Under the pieces are notes generated by a model. That model was not told the DNA's origin and did not search any database. It saw only the letters and a program-made list of their open reading frames with translations. This document shows, in pieces, positions 11,916-24,955 of a DNA stretch of 64,000 bases (the first letter of the stretch is position 1; every line of letters begins with the position of its first letter). Made by a program: the position numbers and the translations under genes. Source of the stretch: Megalopta genalis (lineage: Eukaryota > Arthropoda > Insecta > Hymenoptera > Halictidae); the NCBI RefSeq assembly GCF_051020955.1, contig NW_027477053.1, positions 40,221 through 104,220 of the forward strand. The letters are read 5' to 3'.

Positions 11916-14900
11916 TCAAGTCAACGCGAAGTTGATGGCTTAGCTTCAAACCCATGCAAAACGAATGATTTAGCTTCACATACTTGAAAATATAAGTGAT
12001 ATGGCTTCAAATGCAGGCGAAACAAACGAGTTAGCTTCAAACCCATGCGAAACACATGATTTAGCATCTAATCAATGCGATGTAGAAGGCTGATCTTCGA
12101 ATCCATGCGAAACAAATGGTTTAGCCGCAAATACTTGTGATATACATGATTCAGCTTCAACTGCATGCGAAACAAACGAGTCAGCTTCAAATCCATGCGG
12201 AACACATGATTTAGCTTCAAGTCAATGCGAAGTGGAAGGCTTATCTTCGAATCCATGCGAAACGAATAGTTTAGCTTCAAATACTTTTGATATACATGAT
12301 TCAGCTTCAACTGCCTGCGAAACAAACGAGTTAGCTTCAAATCCATGCGAAACACATGAATAAGCATCAAGTCAACGCGAAGTTGATGGCTTAGCTTCAA
12401 ATCCATGCAAAACGAATGATTTAGCTTCACATACTTGAAAATATAAGTGATATGGCTTCAAATGCAGGCGAAACAAACGAGTTAGCTTCAAACCCATGCG
12501 AAACACATGATTTAGCATCTAATCAATGCGAAGTAGAAGGCTGATCTTCGAATCCATGCGAAGCAAATGGTTTAGCTTCAAATACTTGTGATATACATGA
12601 TTTAGTTTCAACAGCATGCGAAACATACGAGTTAGCTTCAAATCCAAGCGAAACACATGATTTAGCTTCAAATCAATGCGAAGTTGAAGGCTTAGCTTCA
12701 AATCAATGCGAATCAAATGGTTTAGCTTCAAAAACTTGTGATATACATGATTTAGCTTCAAGTGCAGGCGAAACAAACGAGTCAGCTTCAAATCCAAGCG
12801 AAACACATGATTTAATTTCAAATCAATACGAAGAAGTAGGCTTAGCTTCAAATCCATGCGAAACAAATGGTTTAGCTTGAAATACTTGTGATATACATGA
12901 TTTAGCTTCAACTGCATGCCAAACAACGAGTTAGCTGCAAATCCAAGGGAAACACATGATTTAGCTTCAAATCCATGCGATACACATGATTTAGCTTCAA
13001 ATCAATGCGAAGTAGAAGGCTTATCTTTGAATCCATGCAAAACAAAGTGTTATAGTTTCAAATGCAGACGAAACAAATGTGTTAGCTACAAGTCCATGCG
13101 ATACACATGATTTAGCTTCAAATCAATGCGAAGTAGAAGGCTTGTCTACGAATCCATGCAAACAAATGGTTTAGGTTCAAATACTTGTGATATACATGAT
13201 TTAGCTTCCACTGCATGCGAATCAAGCGAGTTAGCTTCAAATGCAAGCGAAACACATGATTTAGCTCAAATCAATGCGATGTAGAAGGCTTAGCTACAAA
13301 TACATGAGAAACAAATGATTTATTTTCGGCTAATTGCGATATGAGTGATATAACTTCAAATGCAGGCAAAACAAACGGGTTAGCTTAAAATCCATGCGAC
13401 ACGCATGATTTAGCTTCAAATCAATGCGATGTAGAATGCTTATCTACAAATACATGAAAAACAAATGATATATCTTCAGATAATAGCGATATAAGTGATA
13501 TAGCTTCAAGTGCAGGCGAAACAATCGAGTTAGCTTCATATCAATGCGAAGTAGAACGATTATCTTCAAATCCATGCGAAACAAATGGTATAGCTTCAAA
13601 TACTTGTGATATACATGATTTAGTTTCAAATGCAGGCGAAACGAACGAGTGAGGTTCAAATCCATGCGAGTCACATGATTTAGCTTCAAATCAATGGGAA
13701 GTGGAAGGCTTAGTTTCAAATCCATGCGAATCAAATGGTTTAGCTGTAAATACTTGTGGTATACACGATTTAGCTTCAACTGCATACGGAGCAAACGAGT
13801 TAGCTTCAAATCCAAGGGAAACAAATGATTTAACTTCAAATCAATGCGAAGTAGAAGGCTTAGCTTCAAATCCATGAGAAACAAATGATTTAGCTTCAGA
13901 TACTTACGATATAAGTGATATAGCTTCAAATGCAGGCGAAAAAAACGAGTTAGCTTCAAATACAAGCGAAACACTTGATTTAGCTACAAATCAATGCGAT
14001 GTAGATGGTTTAGCTTCAAATTCATGCGAAACAAGTGGTTTAGCATCAAATAATTGTGCTGTACATGATTTACCTTCAACTGCATGCGAAACAATCGAGT
14101 TAGCTTCAAATGCATGCGAAACACATGATTTAGCTTGAAATCAATGCGAAGTAGATTGCTTATCTTCAAATACATGCGAAACACATGATTTTGCTTTAAA
14201 TCAATGCGAAGTAGGAGGCTTATCTTCGAATCCATGCGAAACAAATTGTTTAGCTTCAAATACTTGTGATATACATGATTTACATTCAACAGCATGCGAA
14301 ACAAACGAGTTAGCCTCAAATCCAAATGAAACACATGATTTAGCATCAAATCAATGCGAAGTAGAAGGCTTATCTTCGAATCCATGCGAAACAAGTTGTT
14401 CAGCTTCAAATACTTGTGATATACATGATTTAACTTCACTGCATGCGAAAACAAAGAAAAAGCTTTAAATCCATTCGAGACACATGATTTAGCTTCAAAT
14501 TCATTTGAAACACATGGTTTAGCTTAATATTCATGCCAAACAAATGGTTCAGCTGCAAATACTTATGATATACATAATTCAGCTTCAACTGCATGCGAAA
14601 AAAACGAGTTAGCTTCAAATCCATGCGAAACACATGATTTAGATTCAAATACTTGCGATATAAATGAAATAACTTCAAATGCAGACGAACGAACGAGATA
14701 TATTTAAATTCATGCGAAACACATGATTTAGCTTCAAATCAATGCGAAGTTAGAGGCTTAGCTTCAAATCCATGCGAAACAAATGATTTAGCTTCAAATA
14801 CTTGCGAAATAAGTGATATAGCTTCAAATGCAGGCGGAACAAACAGTTAGCTTCAAATTCATGCGAAACACATGATTTAGCTTCAAATCAATGCGACGTT

Positions 14901-16249
14901 AAAGGCTTAGCTTCAACTCCATGCGAAACAAACGAATCAGCTTCAAATCCATGCGGAACATATGATTTAGATTCAAATCATGCGAAATTGAAGCCTTAGC
15001 TTCAAATCCGAGCGAAACACATGATTTAGATTCAAATACTTGCGATATAAATGAAATAACTTCAAATGCAGACGAACGATCGAGTTATCTTCAAATTAAT
15101 GCGAAACACATGATTTAGCTTCAAATCAGTGCGACGTAGAAGGCTTAGCTACAAATCCATGCGAAAAGAATAGTTTAGCTTGAAATACTTGTTTTATACA
15201 TGTTTTACCTTCAACTCCATGCGAAACATACGAGTTAGCTTCAAATCCAAGCGAAACACATGATTTTGCATCAAATCAATGTGATGTAGAAGGTTTAGCT
15301 TCAAATCCATGCAAAACGAATGATTTAGCTTCAAATGCTTGCGATATAAGTGATATAGCTTCAAATGCAGGCGAAACAAATGAGTTAGCTTCAAATCCAT
15401 GCGATACAAATGGTTCAGCTTCAGATACTTGCGATATAAGTGATATAGATTCAAATGCAGGCGAAACAGACGAGTTAGTTTCAAATCCATGCGAAACACA
15501 TGATTTAGCTTCAAATCAATGCGAAGTGGAATGCTTATCTTCGAATGCATGCGAAACAAATGGTTTAGCTTCAAATGCTTGAGATATAAATGATTTAGCT
15601 TCAACAGCATGCGAAACAAGCGAGTTAGAATCAAATCCATGCGAAACACATGATTTAGCTTCAAATCAATAGGAAGTAGAAGGCTTTACTTCGAATCCAT
15701 GCGAAACAAATGGTTGTGCTTCAAATACTTGTGTTATACATGCTTTGGCTTCAACATTATGCGAAACAAACGAGTTAGCTTCAAATACAAGCGATACACA
15801 TGATTCAGCTTCAAATCAATGCCAAGTAGAAGGATTATCTTCGAATACATGCGAAACAAATGGTTTAGCTGCAAGTGCCTGTGATATACATGATTTAGCT
15901 TCAACAGCATGCGAAACAAACGACTTAGCTTCAAATCCATGCGAAACACATGATTTAGCTTCTAATAAATGCGAAGTAGAAGGCTGATCTTCGAATCCTT
16001 GCGAAACGAATGGTTTAGCTTCAAATACTTGTGATATACATGATTTATCATCAACTGCATGCGAATCAAACGAGTTAGCTTCAAATCCAAGCGAAACGCA
16101 TGATATAGCTTGAAATCAATGCAGTGTAAAAGGCTTATCTTCGAATCCATGCGAAACAAATGGTTTAGCTTCAAATACCTGTGATATACATGAATTATCT
16201 TCAACTGCATGTGAAACAAACGAGATAGCTTTAAATCCGTGCGAAACAC

Positions 16250-16580
16250 ATGATTTAGATTAAAATCAATGCGAAGTAGAAGGCTTATCTTCAAATCCAT
16301 GCGAATCAAATGGTTGAGCTTCAAATACTTGGGATATACATGATTCACCTTCAACTGCATGCGTAACAAACGAGTTATCTCCAAATCTATGCGAAACACA
16401 AGATTTAGCTTCAAATTCATTCCAAACACATGCTTTAGCCTGATATTCATGCGAAACAAATGGTTCAGCTTCGAATACTTGTGATATACATGATTTAGCT
16501 TCAACTGCATGTGAAACAAACGTGTCAGCTTCACATTCAATAGAAACACATGATTCAGTTTCAAATAAAAGCGAAGTAGA
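16250..16580. repeat. Zone M block duplicated 4,443 bp downstream
   Basis: Matches about 20,693-21,023. Shared rare words are GGTTGAGCTTCAAATAC, ACTTGGGATATACATG, CATGCGTAACAAACG, the CATTCCAAACAC dimer and TCAAATAAAAGCGAAG. Differences include TTCACCTTC/TTCAGCTTC and CATGCTTTAGCC/CATTGTTTAGCC. More changes have built up than in the zone R duplications, consistent with greater age. Confidence 0.82.
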
Positions 16581-17730
16581 TGGCATAGCATCAAATCCAT
16601 GCGAAACAAATCGTTTAGATTCAAATACTTGTGATATACATGATTTAGCTTCAACTGCATGCGAAACAAACGAGTTAGATTCAAATCCATGCGAAACACA
16701 TGATTTAGCTTCAAATTAATGCGAAGTAGAAGGCTTATTTTGAAATCCATGCGAATCAAATGGTTTAGCTTCAAATAATTGTGATATACATGATTTAGCT
16801 TCAATTGCATGTGAAACAAACGAGTTAGCTTGAAATCCAAGCGAAACACATGATTTAGCTTCAAATCAATGCGAAGTAGAATGCTAATCTTCAAATCCAT
16901 GCGAAACAAGTGGTTCAGCTTCAAATACTTGTGATGTGCATGATTTAGCTTCAAATGCAAGCGAAACGAACGAGTTAGCTTCAAATCCATGCGAAACACA
17001 TGATTTTGCTTCTTATCAATGCGAAGTAGAAGGTTGATCTTCGAATCCTTGCGAAACAAATGGTTTAGCTTGAAATACCTCTGATATACATGATTTATCT
17101 TCAACTGCATGCGAAACAAACGAGTTAGCTTCAAATCCATGCGAAACACATGAGTTAGCTTCTTATCAATGCGAAGTAGAAGGCTGATCTTCGAATCCTT
17201 GCGAAACAAATGGTTTAGCTTCAAATACTTGTGATATACATGAATAAGCTTCAACAGCATGCAAAACTAGCGAGTTAGCTTCAAATCTATGCGAAACATA
17301 TGATTTAGCTTGAAATCAATGCGATTTAGAAGGCTTATCTTCGAATCCATGCGAAACAAATGGTTTAGCTTCAAATACATGTGATATACATGATTTATCT
17401 TCAACTGCATGCAAAACGAACGAGTTAGCTTCAAATCCATGCGAAACACATGATTTAGATTAAAATCAATGCGAAGTAGAAGGCTTATCTTCAAATCCAT
17501 GCGAATCAAATGGTTTAGCTTCAAATAATTGTGATATACATGATTTATCTTCAACTGCATTGCGAAACAAACTAGTTAGTTTCAAATCTAAGCGAAACAC
17601 TTGATTTAGATTTAAATCAATGCGAAGTAGAAGGCTTATCTTCAAATCCATGCGAAACAAGTGATACAGCTTCAAATACTTGTGATGTGCATGATTTAGC
17701 TTCAAATGCATGCGAAACGAACGAGTTAGC

Positions 17731-18690
17731 TTCAAATCCATGCGAAACACATGATTTAGCTTCAAATCAATACGAGGTAGATGGCTGATCTTTGAATCCA
17801 TGCGAAACAAATGGTTTAGCTTCAAATACTTGTTTGATACATGATTTAGCTTCAATTGCATGCGAAACAAACGAGTTAGCTTGAAATCCAAGCGAAACAC
17901 ATGATTTAGCTTCAAATCAATGCGAAGTAGAAGGCTTATTTTGACATCCATGCGAATCAAATGGTTTCGCTTCAAATAATTCTGATATACATGATTTAAC
18001 TTCAACTGCATGCGAAACAAACGAGTTAGCTTCAAATCCAAGCCAAACACATGATTTAGCTACAAATTCATGCGAAGTAGAAGGCTTAGCTTCAAATGCA
18101 TGCGAAACGAATGGTCTAGCTTCAAATACTTGTTTTATACATGATTTAGCGTCAACTGCATGCGAAAACAAGGATATAGCTACAAATCCATGCGAAACAC
18201 ATGATTTAGCTTCAAATCCATGCGAAACACACGATTTAGCTTCAAATCCATGCGAAACACATGATTTAGCTTCAAATCAATACGAGGTAGATGGCTGATC
18301 TTTGAATCCATGCGAAACAAATGGTTTAGCTTCAAATACTTGTTTGATACATGATTTAGCTTCAATTGCATGCGAAACAAACGAGTTAGCTTGAAATCCA
18401 AGCGAAACACATGATTTAGCTTCAAATCAATGCGAAGTAGAAGGCTTATTTTGAAATCCATGCGAATCAAATGGTTTCGCTTCATATAATTGTGATATAC
18501 ATGATTTAGCTTCAACAGCTTGCGAAACAAACGAGTTAGCTTCAAATCCAAGCCAAACACATGATTTAGCTACAAATTCATGCGAAGTAGAAGGCTTAGC
18601 TTCAAATGCATGCGAAACGAATGGTCTAGCATCAAATACTTGTTTTATACATGCTTTAGCGTCAACTGCATGCGAAAACAACGATCTAGC
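17731..18690. repeat. 510-bp tandem duplication in zone M
   Basis: About 17,731-18,180 matches 18,241-18,690 at offset 510 (17 monomers, not a multiple of 150). Shared rare words are AATACGAGGTAGATGG, ACTTGTTTGATACATG and AATGGTCTAGC. Differences include TTGACATCC/TTGAAATCC and AACAAGGATATAGC/AACAACGATCTAGC. The non-150 period shows that exchange was not locked to pentamer register here. Confidence 0.85.
18181..18270. repeat. Run of three E-type monomers
   Basis: Three successive E monomers occur here instead of the A-B-C-D-E order, the middle one ending ACACACGAT. The same run is at 18,991-19,080 as part of an 810-bp offset match (about 18,072-18,270 with 18,882-19,080). This is a local expansion at monomer scale that was then copied as a block. 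Confidence 0.88.
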
Positions 18691-19180
18691 TTCAAATCCA
18701 TGCGAAACACATGATTTAGCTGCAAATCAATGCGAAGTAGCAGGCTTAGTTTCAAATCCATGCGAACCAAATTGTTTAGCTTCAAGTATTTGTGACATAG
18801 ATGATTTAGATTCAAATGCAGGTGAAACAAACGAGTTAACTTCAAATCCAAGCGGAATACATGATTTAGCTTCAAATCAGTGCGAAGTAGAAGGCTTAGC
18901 TTCAAATGCATGCGAAACGAATGGTCTAGCTTCAAATACTTGTTTTATACATGATTTAGCGTCAACTGCATGCGAAAACAAGGATATAGCTACAAATCCA
19001 TGCGAAACACATGATTTAGCTTCAAATCCATGCGAAACACACGATTTAGCTTCAAATCCATGCGAAACACATGATTTAGCTTCACATCAATGCGAAGTAG
19101 CAGGCTTAGTTTCAAATCCATGCGAACCAAATTGTTTAGCTTCAAATATTTGTGACATAGATGATTTAGATTCAAATGCA

Positions 19181-19360
19181 GGCGAAACGAACGTGTTGCT
19201 TCAAATCCATGCGCAACACATGATTTAGCTTCATATTCATTCGAAACACATGGTTTAGCTTAATATTCATGCGAAACAAATGTTTCAGCTTCAAATACTT
19301 GGGTTATCTTCGAAGGGTTATTTTCGAATCCATGCGAAAAAAATGGTTTAGCTGCAAGTG
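19181..19360. repeat. Irregular junction with truncated monomers
   Basis: Monomer lengths break down here: GTGTTGCTTCAAATCC has lost bases, ATGTTTCAGC has lost bases, and a broken piece ACTTGGGTTATCTTCGAAGG is followed at once by GTTATTTTCG. It looks like a recombination or deletion joint between misaligned monomers. I see no foreign sequence, target-site duplication or element end. Confidence 0.7.
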
Positions 19361-20692
19361 CCTGTGATATACATTATTTAGCTTCAATTACATGCGAAAC
19401 AAACGAGTTAGCTTGAAATCCAAGCGAAACACATGATTTAGCTTCAAATCAATGCGAAGTAGAAGGCTTATTTTGAAATCCATGCGAATCAAATGGTTTC
19501 GCTTCAAATAATTGTGATATACATGATTTAGCTTCAACTGCATTGCGAAACAAACTAGTTAGTTTCAAATCCAAGCGAAACACTTGATTTAGATTCAAAT
19601 CAATGCGAAGTAGAAGACTTATCTTCAAATCCATGCGAAACAAGTGATTCAGCTTCAAATATTTGCGATGTGCATGATTTAGCTTCAAATGCAAGCGAAA
19701 CGAACGAGTTAGCTTCAACTCCATGCGAAACACATGATTTAGCTTGAAATCAATGCGAAGTAGAAGGCTGATCTTCGAATCCTTGCGAAACAAATGGTTT
19801 AGCTTCAAATACCTGTAATATACATGATTTATCTTCAACTGCATGTGAAACAAACGAGATAGCTTTAAATCCATGCGAAACACATGATTTAGATTAAAAT
19901 CAATGAGAAGTAGAAGGCTTATCTTCAAATCCATGCGAATCAAATAGTTGAGCTTCAAATCAATACGAGGTAGATGGCTGATCTTCGAATCCATGCGAAA
20001 CAAATGGTTCAGCTTCAAATACTTGTGATATACATGAATTAGCTTCAACTGCATGCGATACAAACGATTACCTTCAAATCCATGCGAAACATATGATTTA
20101 ACTTCAAATCAATGCGAAGTAGATGGCTGATCTTCGAATCCACGCGAAACAAATGGATTAGCTTCAAATACTTGTGATATACATGATTTATCTTCAACTG
20201 CATGCGAAACAAACGAGATAGCTTTAAATCCATCCGAAACAGATGATTTAGATTAAAATCAATGCGAAGTAGAAGGCTTATTTTGAAATCCATGCGAATC
20301 AAATGGTTTAGCTTCAAATAATTGTGATATACATGATTTAGCTTCAACTGCATACGAAACAAACGAGATAGCTTTAAATCCAAGCGAAACACATGATTTA
20401 GCTTCAAATCAATGCGAAGTAGAAGGCTTATCTTCAAATCCATGCGAAACAAGTGGTTCAGCTTCAAATAATTGTGATGTGCATGATTTAACTTCAAATG
20501 CAAGCGAAACGAACGAGTTAGCTTCAAATCCATGCGAAACACATGATTTAGCTTTAAATCAATACGAGGTAGATGGCTGATGTTCGAATCCATGCGAAAC
20601 AAATGGTTTAGCTTCAAATACTTGTTTGATACATTATTTAGCTTCAATTGCATGCGAAACAAACGAGTTAGCTTGAAATCCAAGCGAAACAG

Positions 20693-21023
20693 ACGATTTA
20701 GATTAAAATCAATGCGAAGTTGAAGGCTTATCTTCAAATCTATTCGAATCAAATGGTTGAGCTTCAAATACTTGGGATATACATGATTCAGCTTCAACTG
20801 CATGCGTAACAAACGAGTTAGCTTCAAATCTATGCGAAACACATGATTTAGCTTCAAATTCATTCCAAACACATTGTTTAGCCTGATATTCGTACGAAAC
20901 AAATGATTCAGCTTCAAATACTTGTGATATACATGATTTAGCTTCAACAGCATGCAAAACTAACGAGTTAGCTTCAAATCCACGAGAAACTCATGATTCA
21001 GTTTCAAATAAAAGCGAAGTAGA
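20693..21023. repeat. Partner of the 16,250-16,580 block
   Basis: The second copy of the 4,443-bp offset pair. It is followed from about 21,130 by a segment matching 17,140-17,330 (offset about 3,993), marked by CATGAGTTAGCTTCTTATC and CATGAATAAGCTTC. The two neighbouring matches have different offsets, so separate events or intervening deletions are needed. Confidence 0.8.
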
Positions 21024-21359
21024 TGGCATAGCATGAAATCCATGCGAATCAAATGGTTTAGCTTCAAATACTTGTGATATACATGATTTAGCTTCAACAG
21101 CATGCAAAACTAACGAGTTAGCTTCAAATCCATGCGAAACACATGAGTTAGCTTCTTATCAATGCGAAGTAGAAGGCTGATCTTCGAATCCTTGCGAAAC
21201 AAATGGTTTAGCTTCAAATACTTGTGATATACATGAATAAGCTTCAACAGCATGCAAAATTAGCGAGTTAGCTTCAAATCTATGCGAAACATATGATTTA
21301 GCTTGACATCAATGCGATTTAGAAGGCTTATATTCGAATCCATGCGAAACAAATGGTTT

Positions 21360-22800
21360 AGCTTCAATTATATGTGATATACATGATTTAGCTTCAAATG
21401 CATGCGAAACAAACGAGTTAGCTTCAAATCCATGCGAAACACATGATTTAGATTCAAATCAATGCGAAGAAGAAGGCTTATCTCCGAATCCATGCGAAAC
21501 AAATGGCTCAGGCTCAAATACTTATGATATACATGATTTAGCTTCGACTGCATGCGAAAAAAACGAGTTAGCTTCCAATACAAGCGAAACACATGATTTA
21601 GCTTCAAATCAATGCGAAGTAGAAGGCTGATCTTCGAATCCACACGAAACAGATGATTTAGCTTCAAATTCTTGTGACGTCCATGATTTAGCTTCAACTG
21701 CATGCGAAACAAACGAGTAAGCTTCAAATCCATGCGAATCACATGATTCAGCATCAAATCCATGTGAGACAGATGATTTAGCACCAAACCAATGCGAAGT
21801 AGGAGGCTTAGATTCAGTTCCATGGGAATCAAATGGTTTAGCTTCAAATACTTGTGATAAACATGATTTAGCTTCAACAGCATGCGAAACAAACGGGTTA
21901 GCTTCAAATCCATGCGAAACACATGATTTAGCATCAAATCAATGCGAAGTAGAAGGCTGATTTTCGAATCCATGCGTAACAAATGGTTTAGCTGCAAATA
22001 CTTGTGATATACATGATTTAGCTTCAACTGCATGCGAAACAAACGAGTTAGCTTCAAATCCATGCGGAACACATGATTTAGCTACAAATCAATGCGAAGT
22101 AGAAGGCTCATCTTCGAATCCATGCGAAACGAAGAGTTCAGCTTCAAATACTTGTGATATACATGATTCAGCTTCAACTGCATGCGAAACAAACGAGTTA
22201 GCTTTAAATCCATGCGAAAGACATGATTTAGATTAAAATCAATGCGAAGTAGAAGGCTTATCTTCGAATCCATGCGAAGCAATTGGTTTAGCTTCAAATA
22301 CTTTTGATACACTTCAGTTAGCTTCAACATCATGCGAAACAAACGAGTTAGCTTCAAATCCTTGCGAAACACATGATTTAGCATCAAATCAATGCGAAGT
22401 GGAAGACTTATCTTCGAATCCATGCGAAACGAATAGTTTAGCTTCAAATACTTGTGATATACAAGATTCAGCTTCAACTGCATGCGAAACAAACGAGTTA
22501 GCTTTAAATCCATGCGAAACACATGATTTAGATTAAAATCAATGCGAAGTAGAAGGCTTATCTTCGAATCCATGCGAAACAAATGGTTTAGCTTCAAATA
22601 CTTGTGATATACATGATTTAGTTTCAACTGCATGCGATACAAAAGAGTGAGCTTAAAATCCAAGCGGAACACATGATTTAGCTTCAAATCAATGCGAAGT
22701 AGAAGGCTGATCTTCGAATCCATGCGAAGCAAATCGTTTAGCTTCAAATAATTTTGATATACATGATTTAGCTTCAACTGCATGCGAAACAAACAAGTTA
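21360..22800. repeat. Zone R-like island inside zone M
   Basis: Pentamer order is regular and the variants are those of zone R. The part 21,841-22,276 matches 27,364-27,799 (offset 5,523) with few differences, including CGTAACAAATGG, GGCTCATCTTCG, ACGAAGAGTTCAGC and CGAAAGACATG. It is followed by the TTTTGATACACTT variant otherwise seen in zone R (for example 30,301). Diverged zone M sequence resumes to the right, so this is an enclosed island and not simply the zone border. Confidence 0.82.
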
Positions 22801-24740
22801 GCTTAAAATCCAAGCAAAACATATGATTTAGCTTCAAATCAATGCGAAGTAGAAGGCTTAGCTTCAAATCCATGCGAATCAAATGGTTTAGCATCAAATA
22901 CTCGTGATATACATGAGCTAGATTCAACTGCATGTGAAACAAACATGTTCGCTTCAAATTCAAGCGAAACACATGATTCAGCTTCAAATCAATGCGAAGT
23001 AGAAGGCTTAGTTACAATTGCATGCGAAACAAATGCTTCAAATATTTGTGATATACATGATTTAGATTCAAATGCAGGCGAAACAAACGAGTTAGCTTTA
23101 AATCCATGCGGACCACATGATTTAGCTGCAAATCAATGCGAAATAAAAGGCTTAGCAGCAAGTCCATGGGAATAAAAAATTGTTTAGCTTCAAATACTGG
23201 TGATATACATAATTTAGCTTCCACTGCATGCGAAGCAAGCGAGTTAGCTTCAAATGCAAGCGAAACAAATGATTTAGCTCAAATCGATGCGATGTAGAAG
23301 GTTTAGCTTCAAATCCATGCGAAACAAATGATTTAGCATCAAACACTTGCGATATAAGTGATATAGCTTCAAATGTAGACGAAACAAATGTGTTGGCTTC
23401 AAATCCAAGCGAAACACATGATTTAACTTCAAATCAATGCGATATAGAAGGTTTAGCTTCAAATCCAAGCCATACACATGATTTCGCTTCAAATCAATGC
23501 GAAGTAGAAGGCTTATCTTCGAATCCATGCGAAACAAATGGTTTAGCTTCAAATACCTGTGATATACATGATTAAGCATCAAATTCAGGCGAAGAAAACG
23601 AGTTAGCTTCAAATGCATGCGAAATACATGATTTAGCTTCAAATTCAAACGAAACACATGATTCTGCTTCAAATCCATGCGAAACAAATATTTTGGGTTC
23701 AAATACTTGTTAAATACATGATTTAGCTTCAACTGCATTCGAAACAAAAGAGTTAGCTTCAAATCCATGTGAAACACATGATTTAGCTACAAATTCATGC
23801 GAAGTAGAAGGCTTAGCTTCAAAACCATGCGAAAATAAAGGTTTTGCTTCAAATACATGCGGAACACATGATTTAGCTTCTAATCAATGCGAAGTAGAAG
23901 TCTTAGATACAAAACCATGCGAAACAAATGGTTTAGCTTCAAATAATTGTGATATACATGATTTCGCTTCAACTGCATGCGAATCGAACGAGATATCTTC
24001 AAATCCAAGCGAAATACATGATTTAGCTTCAAATCAATGCGAAGTAGAAGGCTTGGTTTCAAATCCATGCGAATCAAATTGTTTAGCTGCATATACTTGT
24101 CATGTACATGATTTAGCTTCAAATGCAGGCGAAACAAACGAGTTAGCTTCGAAACCCTGCGAAACACATGATTTAGCTTCAAATTCATTCGAAACACATG
24201 GTTTAGCTTAATATTCATGCGAAACAAATGGTTCAGCTTCAAATACTTGTGATATACGTGATTTAGTTTAAACTGCATGCGAAACAAACAAGTTAGTTTT
24301 AAATCCAAGCGAAACGCATGATTTAGCTTCAAATCCATCCGAAGTAGAAGGTTTAGCTTCAAACCCATGCGACACAAATGATTTAGCTTCAAACACTTGC
24401 CATATAAGTGATATAGCTTGAAATGCAGGCGAATCAAACGAGTTAGCTCCAAATCCGTGCGAAACGCATGATTTAGCTTCAAATGAATGCGAAGTAGAAG
24501 GATTAGCTTCAAATCCATGCGAAACGAATGATTGATCTTCAAATACTTGCGAATATAAGTGATATAGCTCCAAATGCTGGCGAAAAAAGCGAGTTAGCTT
24601 CAAATCCATGCGGAATGCATGTTTTAGCTTCAACTCAATGCGAAGCAAAAGGCTTCGTTTCAAATCCATGCGAATCAAATGGAATAGCTTCAAATAATTG
24701 TGATATACACGATTTAGCGTCAACTGCGTGCGAAACAAAC

Positions 24741-24955
24741 GAGTTAGCTACAAATCCATGCGAAACACATGATTTAGCTTCAAAACAATCCGAACTAGAC
24801 GGATTAGCTTCAAATCCATGCGAAACGAATGATTGACCTTCAAATACTTGCGAATATAAGTGATATAGCTTCAAATCCATGCGAAACGCATGATTTAGCT
24901 TCTAATGAATGCGAAGTTGAAGGATTAGCTTCAAATCCATACGAAACGAATGATT
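24741..24955. repeat. Zone M block repeated 1,145 bp downstream
   Basis: Matches about 25,886-26,100. Shared marks are CAAAACAATCCGAA, CGAATGATTGACC and the 31-bp form ACTTGCGAATATAAGTGAT. A neighbouring pair, about 24,290-24,440 with 25,736-25,886 (offset 1,446), shares AAGTTAGTTTTAAATCC and ACACTTGCCATATAAG. The 31-bp form here resembles the register-shifting monomer of zone L. Confidence 0.82.

Larger units (their letters stand above)
581..12451. repeat. Nineteen copies of a 31-bp monomer marking HOR boundaries
   Basis: The 31-bp monomer starts TTAGCTTCAC and ends ACTTGAAAATATAAGTGAT (or ATTTG in place of ACTTG). It has one base more than the normal C monomer and is followed by a D-like monomer with ATGGCTTC and GCAGGCG. 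Starts: 581, 1032, 1783, 2384, 2985, 3436, 4247, 4698, 5509, 5960, 8363, 8814, 9115, 9716, 10317, 11218, 11669, 11970 and 12421. Spacings are 301, 451, 601, 751, 811 or 901, each a multiple of 30 plus one; the single gap of 2,403 also contains the two CAATTGCG insertions. The copy at 5509 reads TTCATATAC. Each copy shifts all three frames of both strands. Confidence 0.93.
1..12630. repeat. Zone L: homogenised array with 31-bp register-shifting monomers
   Basis: Pentamers here are similar to one another and carry zone-specific variants: GGCTGATCTTCG at the A/B junction, TTAGCCGCAAATAC, AACGAATAGTTT and CATCAAGTCAACGCGAAG. The register can be accounted for exactly. From the monomer start at base 11 to the one at 12,421 is 12,410 bp, which is 413 x 30 + 20. 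The 20 extra bases equal 18 copies of a 31-bp monomer plus two 1-bp insertions near 7,415 and 8,166. No other net indel is needed. Larger repeat units of 1,262 bp and 751 bp and a displaced duplication of about 2,855 bp lie inside. The right limit is set where L-specific variants stop. Confidence 0.88.

Noticed and set aside
561..12430. Octamer-like transcription factor site in CCATGCAAAACG of zone L
   Set aside because: ATGCAAAA differs from ATGCAAAT and is a one-base variant of the common ATGCGAAA. Nothing else suggests a promoter.
16266..16586. Third frame (minus, SCVSHGFEAK type) opened by reading TGA as an amino acid
   Set aside because: Type A monomers put TGA in this frame every 150 bp, but TAA also occurs (from GATTAAAATC), so recoding TGA alone would not open it.
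19181..19360. Transposon insertion at the irregular junction
   Set aside because: All pieces are recognisable monomer fragments, with no terminal repeats, target-site duplication or foreign sequence.
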